Shown piece after piece: positions 20,712 to 30,372 of a stretch of DNA of 64,000 nt. Numbering within the stretch: the stretch's first letter is position 1; the number at the start of each line of letters is the position of its first letter. This DNA comes from Staphylococcus simiae. Lineage in GTDB: Bacteria; Bacillota; Bacilli; Staphylococcales; Staphylococcaceae. The stretch is from assembly GCF_017357005.1 (NCBI RefSeq), contig NZ_CP071589.1, positions 1,116,001 through 1,180,000 on the forward strand, given 5' to 3'. Below the pieces are notes generated by a model, which ran no database searches, was not told the origin of the DNA, and was given only the letters and a program-made list of their open reading frames with translations. A program made the translations under genes and the position numbers.

Positions 20712-20750
20712 AGAGATTGAAACTGTGTTAAAGTTTCAATCTCTATTATT
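20712..20750 (+). terminator. topA terminator, cut short by intron copy 1
   Basis: Stem AGAGATTGAAACT / AGTTTCAATCTCT (20712-20744). The expected T-run is reduced to ATTATT before the intron begins at 20751. Confidence 0.85.
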
Positions 20751-22616
20751 GTGCGCCCGGCATGGGTAATTACTAGACGGTGAAAGTCCGTTACAGGCTT
20801 GGTAGTAGGAACTGTTAGCGAAAGACAAGGGTGTCCATTGTGAAATGGAATCTGAAGGAAGTCGGACGCAAACACTCGCACTGACGAACAGAAATATCAT
20901 ACAAGGCTATGTGGAATGGATGAATCTGCAATACAAGATAAAGTCCGATACTACCCGAGTTCTATATAGTAAATGATGCAGTGGAATGAGTGGAAAGTGG
21001 TTACTCTTACCCGGGGAGGTCTCATCAGCGATAAAAAAAATCGTAGTAATAACGAATGATGAGAAGTCAGCAGAGGTCATAGTAGGTAGAAATACTGAAG
21101 GACTGAACAATATTCATACAAAGTAAAGAATGGAGGTTAGAGATTTACAACGTACAGAATACAATTAATGATTGGCAACTCATAGAAAGATAAGTAGTGG
21201 AACGAAAAAGGATATATGAGTGCGTACAGTAAATCTTAGGTGAAATGAAAGAAATGTATCGTGAGTCTCCATCTATGATGGAGCTTGTTGTAAGAGAGAA
21301 TAATATACAAAAAGCAATTAAGAAAGTGAAGAAAAACAACGGTGCACCTGGCATCGATGGCATGCGAGTAAGTGAATTAACATCACATTTCGCAAAATAC
21401 TTTCCACAAATTAAACAAAAACTGCTTGATGGCACGTATAAGCCACAAGCAGTAAGAAAGGTTGAAATACCTAAATCAAATGGGAAAAAGCGCGTGCTTG
21501 GAATCCCTGTCGCAAGAGACAGAGTTATCCAACAAGCCATTAAACAAGTCATTGAACCTAGTATCGACCGTACTTTCTCAAAACACAGTCATGGCTTTAG
21601 ACCGAATCGTAGTACAGGAACTGCACTTAAAGAATGTGCAACATACTATGAAGAAGGTTACTTAGTTGCAGTTGATTGTGATTTAAAACAGTGCTTTGAT
21701 ATGTTGAACCATGATAAATTAATGTATCTATTTGAACGACATGTTCAAGATAAAGCCATTTCTAAATTTATTCGTAGAAGCCTACAGGTTGGTGCAATCG
21801 ACCTCAATGGTAATTATCGAAGTAGAGAAATAGGTGCACCGCAAGGTGGTGTTATTTCCCCGTTACTTTGTAATATTTATCTTCACGAATTAGATAATGA
21901 ATTGGAGAAACGTGGTCATCGCTTTGTTCGTTATGCAGATGACTTCGTCATCTTTGTACGTACAAAACGAGCGGGTCAACGTGTCATGGAAAGTGTGACA
22001 AAGTTTATCGAAAAAGACCTTAAACTTATTGTAAATAGTGAAAAGAGCAAGGTAGGTTCTATCACACGTTTAAAGTTCTTGAGTTGTCTAATGACCAAAG
22101 TAAATGGCACTTATCGTTTCAGACCGACTATGGAAGCAAGAAGAAATTTAAAACGCACCTTAAGACGTCTAACGAAACGAAATAGACCAGGTACCTTTAA
22201 AGAGATTATATCAGAAATTAATCAAGTAACACGAGGGTGGATAAATTACTTTGGTAAAGGATTTATTACAGGTTTTGTAACGAAGTTACAATCATGGTTA
22301 AACCGACGCATTAGACAACTAATCCTCAAAAGATGGAAAAGAATAAAAACCAAATATAAGATGTTACGTAAGTATGGACTTGACCATAAGAGTGCAATGA
22401 AAATTGCCAATTCAAGAAAGAAATACTGGCGCTTATCATCAACGCATGAAGTTCATCGTGCACTTACAACAAAACGTCTCTACAAGTGGGGGTTAGAACC
22501 ATTAACCCAACTCGCAGAGACGGCTTACGCAAGATATTGAACCGCCGAGTACGGAACCGTACGCTCGGTGGTGTGAGAGGACGGATAATCAAATAATGGT
22601 TATCCTCCTACTCGAT
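20751..22616 (+). mobile_element. Group II intron, class IIC-like, copy 1
   Basis: Full-length 1866-bp intron. Boundaries come from comparing the three copies: sequence is shared from GTGCGCCCGG to CTACTCGAT and diverges outside, apart from ATT before and TT after. About 490 nt of 5' ribozyme precede a maturase ORF. Domain V lies at 22541-22572: a 9-bp stem ACCGCCGAG/CTCGGTGGT with a CGC triad, a CG bulge, and a UACG/CGUA stem with a GAAC loop. Domain VI and the 3' end follow to 22616. GUGCG at the 5' end, the short D V, a maturase without endonuclease, and insertion behind a terminator all point to class C. It differs from copies 2 and 3 by C at 22108. Confidence 0.95.
21245..22540 (+). CDS. 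ltrA: Group II intron reverse transcriptase/maturase (copy 1)
   Basis: 431-aa multifunctional protein that helps the intron RNA fold and splice and copies it into DNA at the target. Reverse transcriptase blocks are seen in order: NGAPGIDGM near 32-40, [17 protein letters not shown] near 72-88, [10 protein letters not shown] near 116-125, [12 protein letters not shown] near 141-152, [21 protein letters not shown] near 198-217 and the catalytic YADD at 230-233. The maturase X domain follows (RGWINYFG near 336-343). No HNH endonuclease domain follows, as is usual for class IIC. The start is not certain: ATG at 21245 has AGGTG close by and ATG at 21254 is an alternative. The gene ends one base before domain V. 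Confidence 0.93.
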   Translation: MKEMYRESPSMMELVVRENNIQKAIKKVKKNNGAPGIDGMRVSELTSHFAKYFPQIKQKLLDGTYKPQAVRKVEIPKSNGKKRVLGIPVARDRVIQQAIKQVIEPSIDRTFSKHSHGFRPNRSTGTALKECATYYEEGYLVAVDCDLKQCFDMLNHDKLMYLFERHVQDKAISKFIRRSLQVGAIDLNGNYRSREIGAPQGGVISPLLCNIYLHELDNELEKRGHRFVRYADDFVIFVRTKRAGQRVMESVTKFIEKDLKLIVNSEKSKVGSITRLKFLSCLMTKVNGTYRFRPTMEARRNLKRTLRRLTKRNRPGTFKEIISEINQVTRGWINYFGKGFITGFVTKLQSWLNRRIRQLILKRWKRIKTKYKMLRKYGLDHKSAMKIANSRKKYWRLSSTHEVHRALTTKRLYKWGLEPLTQLAETAYARY

Positions 22617-22646
22617 TTTGGGATTTATGTCCCAGGGTTTTTAAGT

Positions 22647-23501
22647 TTATTTAAATATATTGCTAATATTTTTAACTTGTTGTTCATCAAGAGGGTGTTT
22701 AGATAATTCAATAGCGTCATTAATGATGCTACTTAAAGAAGATTTAGTTGACACAGTATCCACATATTTATCACGTTCTTGTGAACCTTGGATAATATTA
22801 ACAGTTCCATCGCTAAAATAAATAACACCAGTACTTTGTATTTTGAAGTTTAGTTGTTGTTCTAATTGATCTTTTAATAATTTAGCATTATTAGCGGCTA
22901 ATTGGTATGGATCATAATCATAGAAATCGTAAACTACTCGGTTGGGTTGTACAGTTTCAGTAAATGTATAAACAGCACTGTTAGGAGAGTTAAATTGATT
23001 ATGATATGCTTCACTAATATAGTGGCCCGCAATTTTTTCAACATCATTGGAATTTGTATCAGTTGCATGTTCATCTGGAACATCAAAATGGTAAAATGTT
23101 TTTTCACCCCAACTTTTCACATCGACATTAATTAAGCCTATATCAGATATGATAATAAAATCAAATGATCTCGCAAAATCGAATAATGTGTGTTTGATAG
23201 CAAGGTTACTCGTTTCAACGATTTCGTAATATTTTAATTTACCATCTTCGATATATTGGTCTAAAATATGACGTAAGTCGCGTTTAGCATTTTTATATGC
23301 ATGATGGCCAACATCTTGGTTTGAACTTAACATTTGATTACGTAATTCTTCATTCTCGTTACTCAAAGTCTTGTTTTTCTTAATTAATTGTTTTCTGGCA
23401 TATTCTTCTGTTTCAATTTTGCTGTTATTATAACGTTGATTTAAGATAATAATGATTATTAAAGCAACTATGATAACAAGCAGTACGACATATAGCGACA
23501 T
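22647..23501 (-). CDS. Membrane-anchored protein with NERD-like nuclease domain
   Basis: 284-aa protein. Residues 3-20 are a membrane anchor (YVVLLVIIVALIIIIIL). A charged coiled-coil stretch runs to about 62, then a globular domain with FDFIIISDIGLINVDVKSW near 113-131. The pattern of D114 followed by D127-V-K129 fits the PD-(D/E)XK arrangement of nuclease-related (NERD) domains, but I cannot prove activity. The C-terminal half contains GVIYFSDGTVNIIQGS near 226-241. It is the first gene right of intron copy 1, pointing towards it. A homologue lies just upstream of the threonine genes in S. aureus as I remember it. Confidence 0.65.
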   Translation of the reverse strand: MSLYVVLLVIIVALIIIIILNQRYNNSKIETEEYARKQLIKKNKTLSNENEELRNQMLSSNQDVGHHAYKNAKRDLRHILDQYIEDGKLKYYEIVETSNLAIKHTLFDFARSFDFIIISDIGLINVDVKSWGEKTFYHFDVPDEHATDTNSNDVEKIAGHYISEAYHNQFNSPNSAVYTFTETVQPNRVVYDFYDYDPYQLAANNAKLLKDQLEQQLNFKIQSTGVIYFSDGTVNIIQGSQERDKYVDTVSTKSSLSSIINDAIELSKHPLDEQQVKNISNIFK

Positions 23502-23758
23502 TTGCCTTCACCAGTCCTTTTGTTCGCAGTTTTAAAAAGATAATGAACAATTTTATCGATGTTGTTGATTAAATTATTTTACAAATACCAACAATATCTA
23601 TTAATCTGATTATGATAATAATTGTTATATTTAAATTATAAACGCATGGTATTTGATGTTCAATGATTATGACGTGAAATCTTCGTGACAGCATATGATT
23701 TATTAAATTTTTTGTTTATAATGAAGAAAAAGTGTCACTTTTTGAATTATATTGTTTA
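23502..23758. other. Divergent intergenic region
   Basis: AT-rich spacer between the NERD-like gene and the orphan gene at 23826. Apart from the promoter listed next, nothing is recognised. Confidence 0.4.
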
Positions 23759-23809
23759 TTGAAATAGTACTACCTAAAAGGTATAATTAAATTTGTGAAA
23801 GCGCTTGCT
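23759..23809 (+). promoter_or_regulatory. Strong promoter with downstream CcpA-type (cre) site
   Basis: TTGAAA 23759-23764, 17-nt spacer, TATAAT 23782-23787. TGAAAGCGCTTGCT at 23796-23809 matches the cre consensus in all but the last base and sits at about +1 to +15, a roadblock position. AGGAGG follows directly before the gene. Confidence 0.7.
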
Positions 23810-23825
23810 TAGGAGGTGTTTATAA

Positions 23826-24410
23826 ATGGAAGATAATAGAGCAACAGAACAACTAGTAAACAAATTAATCACAACATCATCGCAATTGTTTATGTTCCAT
23901 GGTGAAGTAGCGATGCAACTTTTCTTGAATGACGAATTTGAATTGCCTTCTATAGTAGAGATATGTGTGGAACGCAAGCGTTTAAGTGACATCATTAAAG
24001 TAATATCCTCAGATTATAAATTAATATACATAGATAAAATGAATCAGCCTATTTCAACAGATGAAATTGCATTATCTAAAATAACTCAAGTAGATGTTGT
24101 ATTTAATGAAAATGTCATTATGCATATATATATTTATGATGTTATTAAAAATGATTGGATTTTTAGATTAAATTCAGATATTCGTCTACCTAAGAAAACC
24201 ATTTATTTTCATAGTTTGAAATGGAATATTGATTATTTAAAACCTGAAATAGTATTAATGTATGATTTGATGCAACAACAAAAATATCTTCATTTTTCAA
24301 ATTATAAGAAAGTTATTGATGCGTTAAGTTATTATCAATTTTTCACTTTGAAATTTGTAGTAGGTGAGCAACGTATTAAAGATGCCATTCAAAAAACATT
24401 AAATAACTAA
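23826..24410 (+). CDS. Conserved hypothetical protein, weakly nucleotidyltransferase-like
   Basis: 194-aa soluble protein that I do not recognise firmly. No signal peptide or membrane segment. It contains FMFHGEVAMQLFLN near 22-35 and a C-terminal LKPEIVLMYDLMQQQKY...NYKKVIDALSYYQ stretch near 138-170. This resembles the tail pattern of small nucleotidyltransferase-fold proteins (PEI.LLYK..R.KD..D...), but the catalytic GS..D motif is not evident, so this may be coincidence or a degenerate member. It stands alone behind a strong promoter with a near-perfect cre site, suggesting carbon-source control, and is convergent with the aspartokinase gene. Confidence 0.6.
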   Translation: MEDNRATEQLVNKLITTSSQLFMFHGEVAMQLFLNDEFELPSIVEICVERKRLSDIIKVISSDYKLIYIDKMNQPISTDEIALSKITQVDVVFNENVIMHIYIYDVIKNDWIFRLNSDIRLPKKTIYFHSLKWNIDYLKPEIVLMYDLMQQQKYLHFSNYKKVIDALSYYQFFTLKFVVGEQRIKDAIQKTLNN

Positions 24411-24433
24411 TTAAAATGAAAAATATTATTAAA

Positions 24434-24510
24434 ATCCCCTTATAAGGTGTGTATTAATATAATATAACGATGTTATATTAAGTGTTCTCACTTTATAAGG
24501 GGATGTTTTT
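24434..24510. terminator. Bidirectional terminator between convergent genes
   Basis: ATCCCCTTATAA (24434-24445) pairs with TTATAAGGGGAT (24493-24504). An inner TAATATAAC/GTTATATTA hairpin lies within the loop. TTTTT follows on the plus strand and a T-rich run on the minus strand. Confidence 0.8.
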
Positions 24511-24562
24511 ATGAATTCTAAATAAATTTATACAAAGATTTAGAATAGTAGTTATAACTCAT

Positions 24563-25945
24563 TTATGCAGGGTCACATAAATTTTTTAATTCTATACCGT
24601 GATAGCAAAATTCATATGTTGATAGCACAGCTTTTTCAGCATCATCAACTGAAATCCCGAACATCATTGATATTTCTGAAGCGCCTTGGTTAATCATTTT
24701 TAAGTTGATGCCGGATTCTGCAAGGGCGTGTGTAATTTTATTAGCTGTACCAACAACTTGGTTCATACCTTCACCGACAATCATTAGTATAGCCAAATCA
24801 TTTTCGATACTTAATTCATCTACATCACATTGTTTTCTAATTTCATTCAATACTTTTCTTTCTTTGTTTTTAATTTGTTTTGAACGCATGACAATACTGA
24901 TAGAGTCTATCCCTGAAGGCATATGATCGAAAGAAATATTATTGTCTTCTAAGACACCAAGAATTTTCCTAGTGAAACCAACTTGTCTATTCATTAAATA
25001 CTTTTTAATGTTGATAACTGTGAAATCTTTATCGCAGCTAATACCACTAATGATGTTTTTGGAATTAACTTGTCTATCGTGAACAATATAAGTCCCTTTA
25101 TCTTGAGGACGATTTGTATTTTTGATTACTACTGGAATGCGATCCTTATATAACGGTTGTAAAGCTTCATCATGAAACACACTAAAACCAGCATATGATA
25201 ATTCTCGCATTTCTCGATACGTAATTTCATCGATTAATTCTGGATTTTTAATGATATTCGGGTTCGCTTTATAAATTCCAGAGACATCTGTAAAATTTTC
25301 ATATAGCTTAGCCTTGACACCACTTGAAATAATGGCACCAGTTATATCTGAGCCACCCCTTGGGAAGGTAACAATGTAATCTTTTTCTGAAACACCAAAA
25401 AAACCTGGAATAATTAATTTTTCTTTATAGTCTTTTAATGTGCTAATTTTGTCATAAGATGAATTTAAAATTTGAGCTTGCTGTGGAATATCTGTAACGA
25501 TAATTCCAGCTTCTTTAGGTGATAAATATTTTGTCGGAATACCTTGACTATTATTATATTGTGCAATTAATTGAGCATTAAAATCTTCACCACAAGATAG
25601 CAAAGCATCTAATAGTCTTTCAGGTTGCTCTTTTAAAGTAGCAATATATTGTTCTAATGTATTATCGATAATCGATAATAAATCTTTAGACATATGTAGT
25701 TCTTTAATAATATCATCGTACCTTTGAATGATTTCTCTTTTCTTATCAATATAATCTAAGTTGTTGATTACCTTTTCATATAGTCTAATTAAGAGATCAG
25801 TAGTTTTAACATCGTTATCATATCTTTTTCCGGGTGCTGAAACAATAATAATTTGTCTTTCAGGATCTGAGTTAACGATGTTTAATACCTTTTTAATTTG
25901 ACTAGCATTAGATACTGAACTTCCGCCAAATTTTGAAACTTTCAT
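24563..25945 (-). CDS. Aspartokinase
   Basis: Phosphorylates aspartate, the first step towards threonine, methionine and lysine. The 460-aa product has the amino-acid kinase start MKVSKFGGSSVSNA, the catalytic FPRGGSDITGAI motif near 194-205, and two C-terminal ACT domains starting near 310 that usually bind end-product amino acids. I chose ATG at 25945 because it gives the family-typical MKVSKFGG start; an upstream TTG at 25957 sits directly against AAAGG and is less likely. It is divergent from hom-thrC-thrB, which continue the pathway, suggesting that this isoform serves threonine. Confidence 0.93.
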   Translation of the reverse strand: MKVSKFGGSSVSNASQIKKVLNIVNSDPERQIIIVSAPGKRYDNDVKTTDLLIRLYEKVINNLDYIDKKREIIQRYDDIIKELHMSKDLLSIIDNTLEQYIATLKEQPERLLDALLSCGEDFNAQLIAQYNNSQGIPTKYLSPKEAGIIVTDIPQQAQILNSSYDKISTLKDYKEKLIIPGFFGVSEKDYIVTFPRGGSDITGAIISSGVKAKLYENFTDVSGIYKANPNIIKNPELIDEITYREMRELSYAGFSVFHDEALQPLYKDRIPVVIKNTNRPQDKGTYIVHDRQVNSKNIISGISCDKDFTVINIKKYLMNRQVGFTRKILGVLEDNNISFDHMPSGIDSISIVMRSKQIKNKERKVLNEIRKQCDVDELSIENDLAILMIVGEGMNQVVGTANKITHALAESGINLKMINQGASEISMMFGISVDDAEKAVLSTYEFCYHGIELKNLCDPA

Positions 25946-26038
25946 AGTGCATGCCAACCTTTCTAAAAAATCAGAAAATTTTATTCAGTTTTGTAAGTAA
26001 GAATGATATTATATATTTATATTTTAAATATTGCGAAC

Positions 26039-26067
26039 TTTACAAAAATAAAGAATAATTCTATACT
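26039..26067 (+). promoter_or_regulatory. Promoter of the hom-thrC-thrB operon
   Basis: TTTACA 26039-26044, 17-nt spacer, TATACT 26062-26067, followed by a leader of about 65 nt and GGAGG before hom. Confidence 0.65.
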
Positions 26068-26136
26068 ATACTATCATCTAGTATTTTTCAATAATACAAT
26101 TGTTTTTCTCAAAAGCACAAATGGAGGTACATATTT

Positions 26137-27417
26137 ATGAAACAATTAAATATTGCATTATTAGGATTAGGTACAGTAGGGTCTGGTGTTGTTAAAATCA
26201 TCGAAGAAAATAGGCAACAAATCCAAGATACTTTAAATAAAGATATTCATATTAAACATATTTTAGTTCGTAATAAATCTAAGAAACGACCGTTAAATAT
26301 TAGTCAATATCATTTGACTGAAGATGTTAATGATATTTTAAATGATGAGTCAATCGATATTATTGTTGAAGTAATGGGCGGCATAGAACCAACTGTTGAT
26401 TGGTTGAGAACTGCACTGAAAAATAAAAAGCATGTGATTACTGCTAATAAAGATTTGTTAGCAATTCATTTAAAATTACTGGAAGATTTGGCAGAACAAA
26501 ATGGCGTTGCCTTGAAATTTGAAGCAAGTGTTGCAGGTGGAATTCCAATTGTAAATGCTATTAACAACGGACTAAATGCCAATAATATTTCAAAATTTAT
26601 GGGGATTTTGAATGGTACTTCGAATTTCATTTTGTCTAAGATGACTAATGAACAAACGACATTTGAAGATGCTTTGGATGAAGCACAAAGACTTGGTTTT
26701 GCAGAAGCTGATCCTACTGATGATGTTGAAGGGGTAGACGCAGCACGTAAAGTAGTGATCACGTCATATTTATCATTTAACCAAGTTATTAAATTGCACG
26801 ACGTTAAACGAAGAGGGATTAGTCAAGTTGCATTAAAAGATATCAATGCAGCTGATCAATTAGGATATAAGATTAAACTTATTGGTAAAGGTACTTACGA
26901 AAACGGAAAAGTTAATGCGTCGGTTGAACCTACACTCATCGATAAGAGACATCAGTTAGCAGCAGTAGAAAATGAATATAATGCCATTTATGTTGTTGGT
27001 GATGCAGTAGGCGATACAATGTTTTATGGTAAAGGCGCAGGAAGTTTAGCGACTGGTAGCGCTGTTGTTAGTGATTTACTAAATGTAGCACTTTTCTTTG
27101 AATCTAATTTACATACACTACCTCCTCATTTTGAGCTTAAGACTGATGAAACTAGAGAAATGATGGATGCTGATAATGAGGTGAATATAAAAGATAGAAG
27201 TAGTTATTATATTGTTATAAATAATGATAATAAGTCAATTGACAAGTTTGAAAAAGAATTAAAATCAATATTGCCATTGCATAAGTCATTATCAACTGTA
27301 CATTATGATGAAGGGACAGTTGCAACAATTATTGTAGGTTTAGATGAGTCACCTGAACAATTATTACAACAAAATGGTTATGAAATTGAAAAAATTTATC
27401 CAGTAGAAGGAGTTTAA
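26137..27417 (+). CDS. hom: Homoserine dehydrogenase
   Basis: NAD(P)-dependent reduction of aspartate semialdehyde to homoserine. The 426-aa product has the nucleotide-binding GLGTVGSGVV near 10-19, the catalytic-domain segments TANKDLL near 107-113 and AGGIPIVNAINNGL near 137-150, FMGILNGTSNFIL near 158-170, EADPTDDVEGVDAARK near 194-209, and a C-terminal ACT domain from about 350 for feedback control. First gene of a tight operon; thrC follows after 6 bp. Confidence 0.97.
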   Translation: MKQLNIALLGLGTVGSGVVKIIEENRQQIQDTLNKDIHIKHILVRNKSKKRPLNISQYHLTEDVNDILNDESIDIIVEVMGGIEPTVDWLRTALKNKKHVITANKDLLAIHLKLLEDLAEQNGVALKFEASVAGGIPIVNAINNGLNANNISKFMGILNGTSNFILSKMTNEQTTFEDALDEAQRLGFAEADPTDDVEGVDAARKVVITSYLSFNQVIKLHDVKRRGISQVALKDINAADQLGYKIKLIGKGTYENGKVNASVEPTLIDKRHQLAAVENEYNAIYVVGDAVGDTMFYGKGAGSLATGSAVVSDLLNVALFFESNLHTLPPHFELKTDETREMMDADNEVNIKDRSSYYIVINNDNKSIDKFEKELKSILPLHKSLSTVHYDEGTVATIIVGLDESPEQLLQQNGYEIEKIYPVEGV

Positions 27418-27423
27418 TACAAT

Positions 27424-28485
27424 ATGAAAAGATGGCAAGGATTAGTAGAAGAATTTAAAGAACAATTACCAGTAGATCAAAATACACCTAAACTAACTTT
27501 AAATGAAGGTAATACACCATTAATATACTGTCACAATTTATCACAAATGTTAGGTATAGAACTTTATGTTAAATATGAAGGTGCAAATCCAACGGGTTCT
27601 TTTAAAGATAGAGGAATGGTAATGGCAGTGACAAAGGCTAAGGAACAAGGTAAAAAGATTGTCATCTGTGCATCAACAGGAAATACGTCAGCATCAGCTG
27701 CTGCATATGCTGCGAGAGCTGGTTTGAAAGCGATTGTTGTTATACCAGAAGGAAAAATCGCTTTAGGCAAACTATCTCAAGCTGTAATGTATGGTGCTGA
27801 AATTGTCTCAATTGAAGGTAATTTTGATGAAGCATTAGAAATAGTTAAAGAAATCGCTAAGAACGGTGATATTGAATTGGTAAATTCTGTTAATCCATAT
27901 CGTATTGAAGGGCAAAAAACAAGCTCTTTTGAAATTATAGAACAACTAGATGGACAAGCACCAGATATTTTAGCGATTCCAGTTGGTAACGCAGGTAATA
28001 TCACTGCATATTGGAAAGGCTTTAAAGAGTATCATGAAGCTAAAAATACGCAGTTACCACAAATGTTTGGGTTCCAAGCAGAAGGTGCTTCACCAATTGT
28101 TCAAAATAGAATATTTAAAAATCCAGAAACGATAGCCACAGCTATTAGAATTGGAAATCCTGCAAGTTGGAAGAAAGCTACAACTGCATTAGAAGAGTCT
28201 AATGGATTAATTGATAGTGTTACTGATGAAGAAATTTTAGAAGCTTATCAATTAATGACTACTAAAGAGGGCGTGTTTAGTGAGCCAGCAAGTAATGCGT
28301 CTATTGCAGGTTTGATCAAATTACATCGTAACGGAAAATTACCTAAAGGTAAGAAAGTAGTGGCAGTATTGACAGGTAATGGCTTAAAAGATCCAGATAC
28401 TGCTATATCTCTATTGGATAATCCAATCCAAGCTTTACCAAATGATAAAGATAGTATTATTAACTATATTAAAGGAGCATTATAA
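27424..28485 (+). CDS. thrC: Threonine synthase
   Basis: PLP enzyme that converts O-phosphohomoserine to threonine, the last pathway step. The 353-aa product has TPLI near 31-34, the PLP-lysine motif [11 protein letters not shown] with K61, [20 protein letters not shown] near 82-101, and the glycine-rich [11 protein letters not shown] segment that binds the cofactor phosphate. It is of the short, non-plant class. It sits 6 bp after hom, and one base separates its stop from the thrB ATG. Confidence 0.97.
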   Translation: MKRWQGLVEEFKEQLPVDQNTPKLTLNEGNTPLIYCHNLSQMLGIELYVKYEGANPTGSFKDRGMVMAVTKAKEQGKKIVICASTGNTSASAAAYAARAGLKAIVVIPEGKIALGKLSQAVMYGAEIVSIEGNFDEALEIVKEIAKNGDIELVNSVNPYRIEGQKTSSFEIIEQLDGQAPDILAIPVGNAGNITAYWKGFKEYHEAKNTQLPQMFGFQAEGASPIVQNRIFKNPETIATAIRIGNPASWKKATTALEESNGLIDSVTDEEILEAYQLMTTKEGVFSEPASNASIAGLIKLHRNGKLPKGKKVVAVLTGNGLKDPDTAISLLDNPIQALPNDKDSIINYIKGAL

Positions 28486-28486
28486 T

Positions 28487-29401
28487 ATGTCTGACATACT
28501 AGAGTTAACTATACCAGCATCTACTGCAAATTTAGGTGTTGGTTTTGATTCAATAGGTATGGCTTTAGATAAATTTCTTTTTTTATCCGTACAAAAAAGC
28601 AATAGTGCTGACTGGACATATGATTTTTTAGATGAAGCATCAAAAGATTTGCCAGCTGACGAAACCAATTTTATATATCAAGTAGCGCAGCAAGTAGCAC
28701 AAAAATATAATGTTACTTTACCGGCACTTCATATAACAATGAGAAGTGAGATTCCTTTGGCTAGGGGACTTGGCTCATCCGCTTCGGCATTAGTAGGGGC
28801 AATTTATATTGCTAATTATTTTGCTAATATTCAATTATCTAAATATGAAATATTACAGTTAGCGACTGAAATTGAAGGACATCCAGATAATGTAGCTCCA
28901 ACTATTTATGGGGGATTAATATCAGGATATTATAATGATATAACTAAGAAGACATCAGTCGCACATATCGATATTCCAGATATCGATATAGTGGTAACAA
29001 CTCCATTTTATGAGTTAAGAACAGTAGAGTCTAGAAAAGCTTTACCCAGTCATTTAAGTCACAATGAAGCGGTTAAAAGCAGTGCTATAAGTAATACTAT
29101 GATTTGTGCCTTAGCACAACATAACTATGACTTAGCAGGGGAACTAATGCAACAAGATGGCTTTCATGAACCATATAGACAACCATTAATTAAAGAATTT
29201 GCAGATATAAAGAAAATTGCACAAGAATTTCAAGCATATGCCACGGTCATAAGTGGAGCAGGGCCATCCGTTTTAACTTTTAGTAGAAAAGAAAAGAGCG
29301 GTGCATTAGTTCGACATTTGAATAATAACTTTAGTACTTGTCATTCTGAGTTAGTTGATATTAATAAAACTGGTGTTTTAGAACGAATTATATACGAATA
29401 A
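28487..29401 (+). CDS. thrB: Homoserine kinase
   Basis: GHMP-family kinase that makes O-phosphohomoserine from homoserine and ATP. The 304-aa product has [19 protein letters not shown] near 9-27, the GHMP ATP-binding motif [17 protein letters not shown] near 87-103, and [10 protein letters not shown] near 257-266. I chose ATG at 28487, placed 10 nt after AAAGGAG (28471-28477), in preference to an in-frame start inside thrC. Gene order hom-thrC-thrB puts the kinase last although it acts before ThrC. Confidence 0.97.
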   Translation: MSDILELTIPASTANLGVGFDSIGMALDKFLFLSVQKSNSADWTYDFLDEASKDLPADETNFIYQVAQQVAQKYNVTLPALHITMRSEIPLARGLGSSASALVGAIYIANYFANIQLSKYEILQLATEIEGHPDNVAPTIYGGLISGYYNDITKKTSVAHIDIPDIDIVVTTPFYELRTVESRKALPSHLSHNEAVKSSAISNTMICALAQHNYDLAGELMQQDGFHEPYRQPLIKEFADIKKIAQEFQAYATVISGAGPSVLTFSRKEKSGALVRHLNNNFSTCHSELVDINKTGVLERIIYE

Positions 29402-29456
29402 CCTTAATATATTGTAATATAGTATGTAATAGATATAGAGAGGAGCTATAGAATCA

Positions 29457-30269
29457 ATGGCAAATTATAAATTAATTGCATTAGATATGGATGACACGTT
29501 ATTAACATCTGATAATGTAATCTCACAGTCAACGCTGCAATATTTAAAGGATATTCAAGATCGTGGATATTACGTAGTTTTAGCATCAGGTAGACCCACA
29601 GAAGGAATGATACCTGCAGCGAAAGAATTAGCCTTACCTGAACATAATAGTTACATTATTAGTTATAATGGTGGAAGAACAATAAACATGGCTAATGAAA
29701 AGGTTGAACATAGTCAAAGTATATCTAAAGAAGATTTTGATGAGATTGTAGATTATTGTCGAGAAAGACAATTCTTCATTTTAACGTATCAAGATGGTCA
29801 CATTATCTATGAAGGTGAACATGAGTATATGAATATTGAGTCAGAATTAACTGGCTTACCGATGAAAAAAGTACAAGATTTAAAAGAATATATTCGAGGC
29901 GAAGTACCAAAAGTAATGGGTGTTGATTATGTTGCAAATATAACAGAGGCTAGAATTGACCTAAATGGTATTTTTAATGACAACGTAGATGCAACGATTA
30001 GTAAACCATTCTTTTTAGAATTTATGGCAAGAAACGTATCTAAAGGTAATGCTGTTATCGCGTTATGCGACAAATTAAATATTACAATTGATCAAGTTAT
30101 AGCATTTGGTGATAGCATGAATGATAAATCTTTATTTGACGTGGCTGGTTTAGCAGTTGCAATGGGTAACGCTGCAGATGAGTTGAAAAAATACGCTGAT
30201 AAAGAAACACTTGATAACGATTCAGACGGAATCCCTGTTGCTTTGAAAGAGATTTTAGCAATTAAATAA
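29457..30269 (+). CDS. Cof-type HAD phosphatase
   Basis: Haloacid dehalogenase-superfamily phosphatase of the Cof/IIB type, probably acting on a sugar phosphate or nucleotide; the substrate cannot be read from the sequence. In 270 aa: motif I LDMDDTLL with D10 and D12, motif II LASGRP near 42-47, an alpha/beta cap between about 80 and 190, motif III Lys (VSKGNAVIAL), and motif IV FGDSMNDKSLFDVAG near 219-233. It follows thrB by 55 bp with its own AGGAG, and may be read from the same transcript. A strong terminator follows. Confidence 0.92.
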   Translation: MANYKLIALDMDDTLLTSDNVISQSTLQYLKDIQDRGYYVVLASGRPTEGMIPAAKELALPEHNSYIISYNGGRTINMANEKVEHSQSISKEDFDEIVDYCRERQFFILTYQDGHIIYEGEHEYMNIESELTGLPMKKVQDLKEYIRGEVPKVMGVDYVANITEARIDLNGIFNDNVDATISKPFFLEFMARNVSKGNAVIALCDKLNITIDQVIAFGDSMNDKSLFDVAGLAVAMGNAADELKKYADKETLDNDSDGIPVALKEILAIK

Positions 30270-30281
30270 TATTTTTACATT

Positions 30282-30322
30282 AAAAAAGAACGCTTCAAAG
30301 ATTTTTCGAAGCGTTCTTTTTT
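30282..30322 (+). terminator. Terminator after the HAD phosphatase
   Basis: AAAAAAGAACGCTTC pairs with GAAGCGTTCTTTTTT around a short loop; usable in both directions. Confidence 0.9.
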
Positions 30323-30372
30323 GCGACAGTATTATTTAGATGGTTAATTTCGTTACTACTTAATAGTAAAAG

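Noticed and set aside
20907-21110. 67-aa minus-strand ORF in the intron 5' region
   Set aside because: It falls in the ribozyme RNA domains, with no ribosome binding site evident.
21145-21552. 135-aa minus-strand ORF repeated in all three introns (also 35358-35765 and 43187-43594)
   Set aside because: It lies antisense to the maturase start and ribozyme 5' part; its repetition only reflects the repeated intron.
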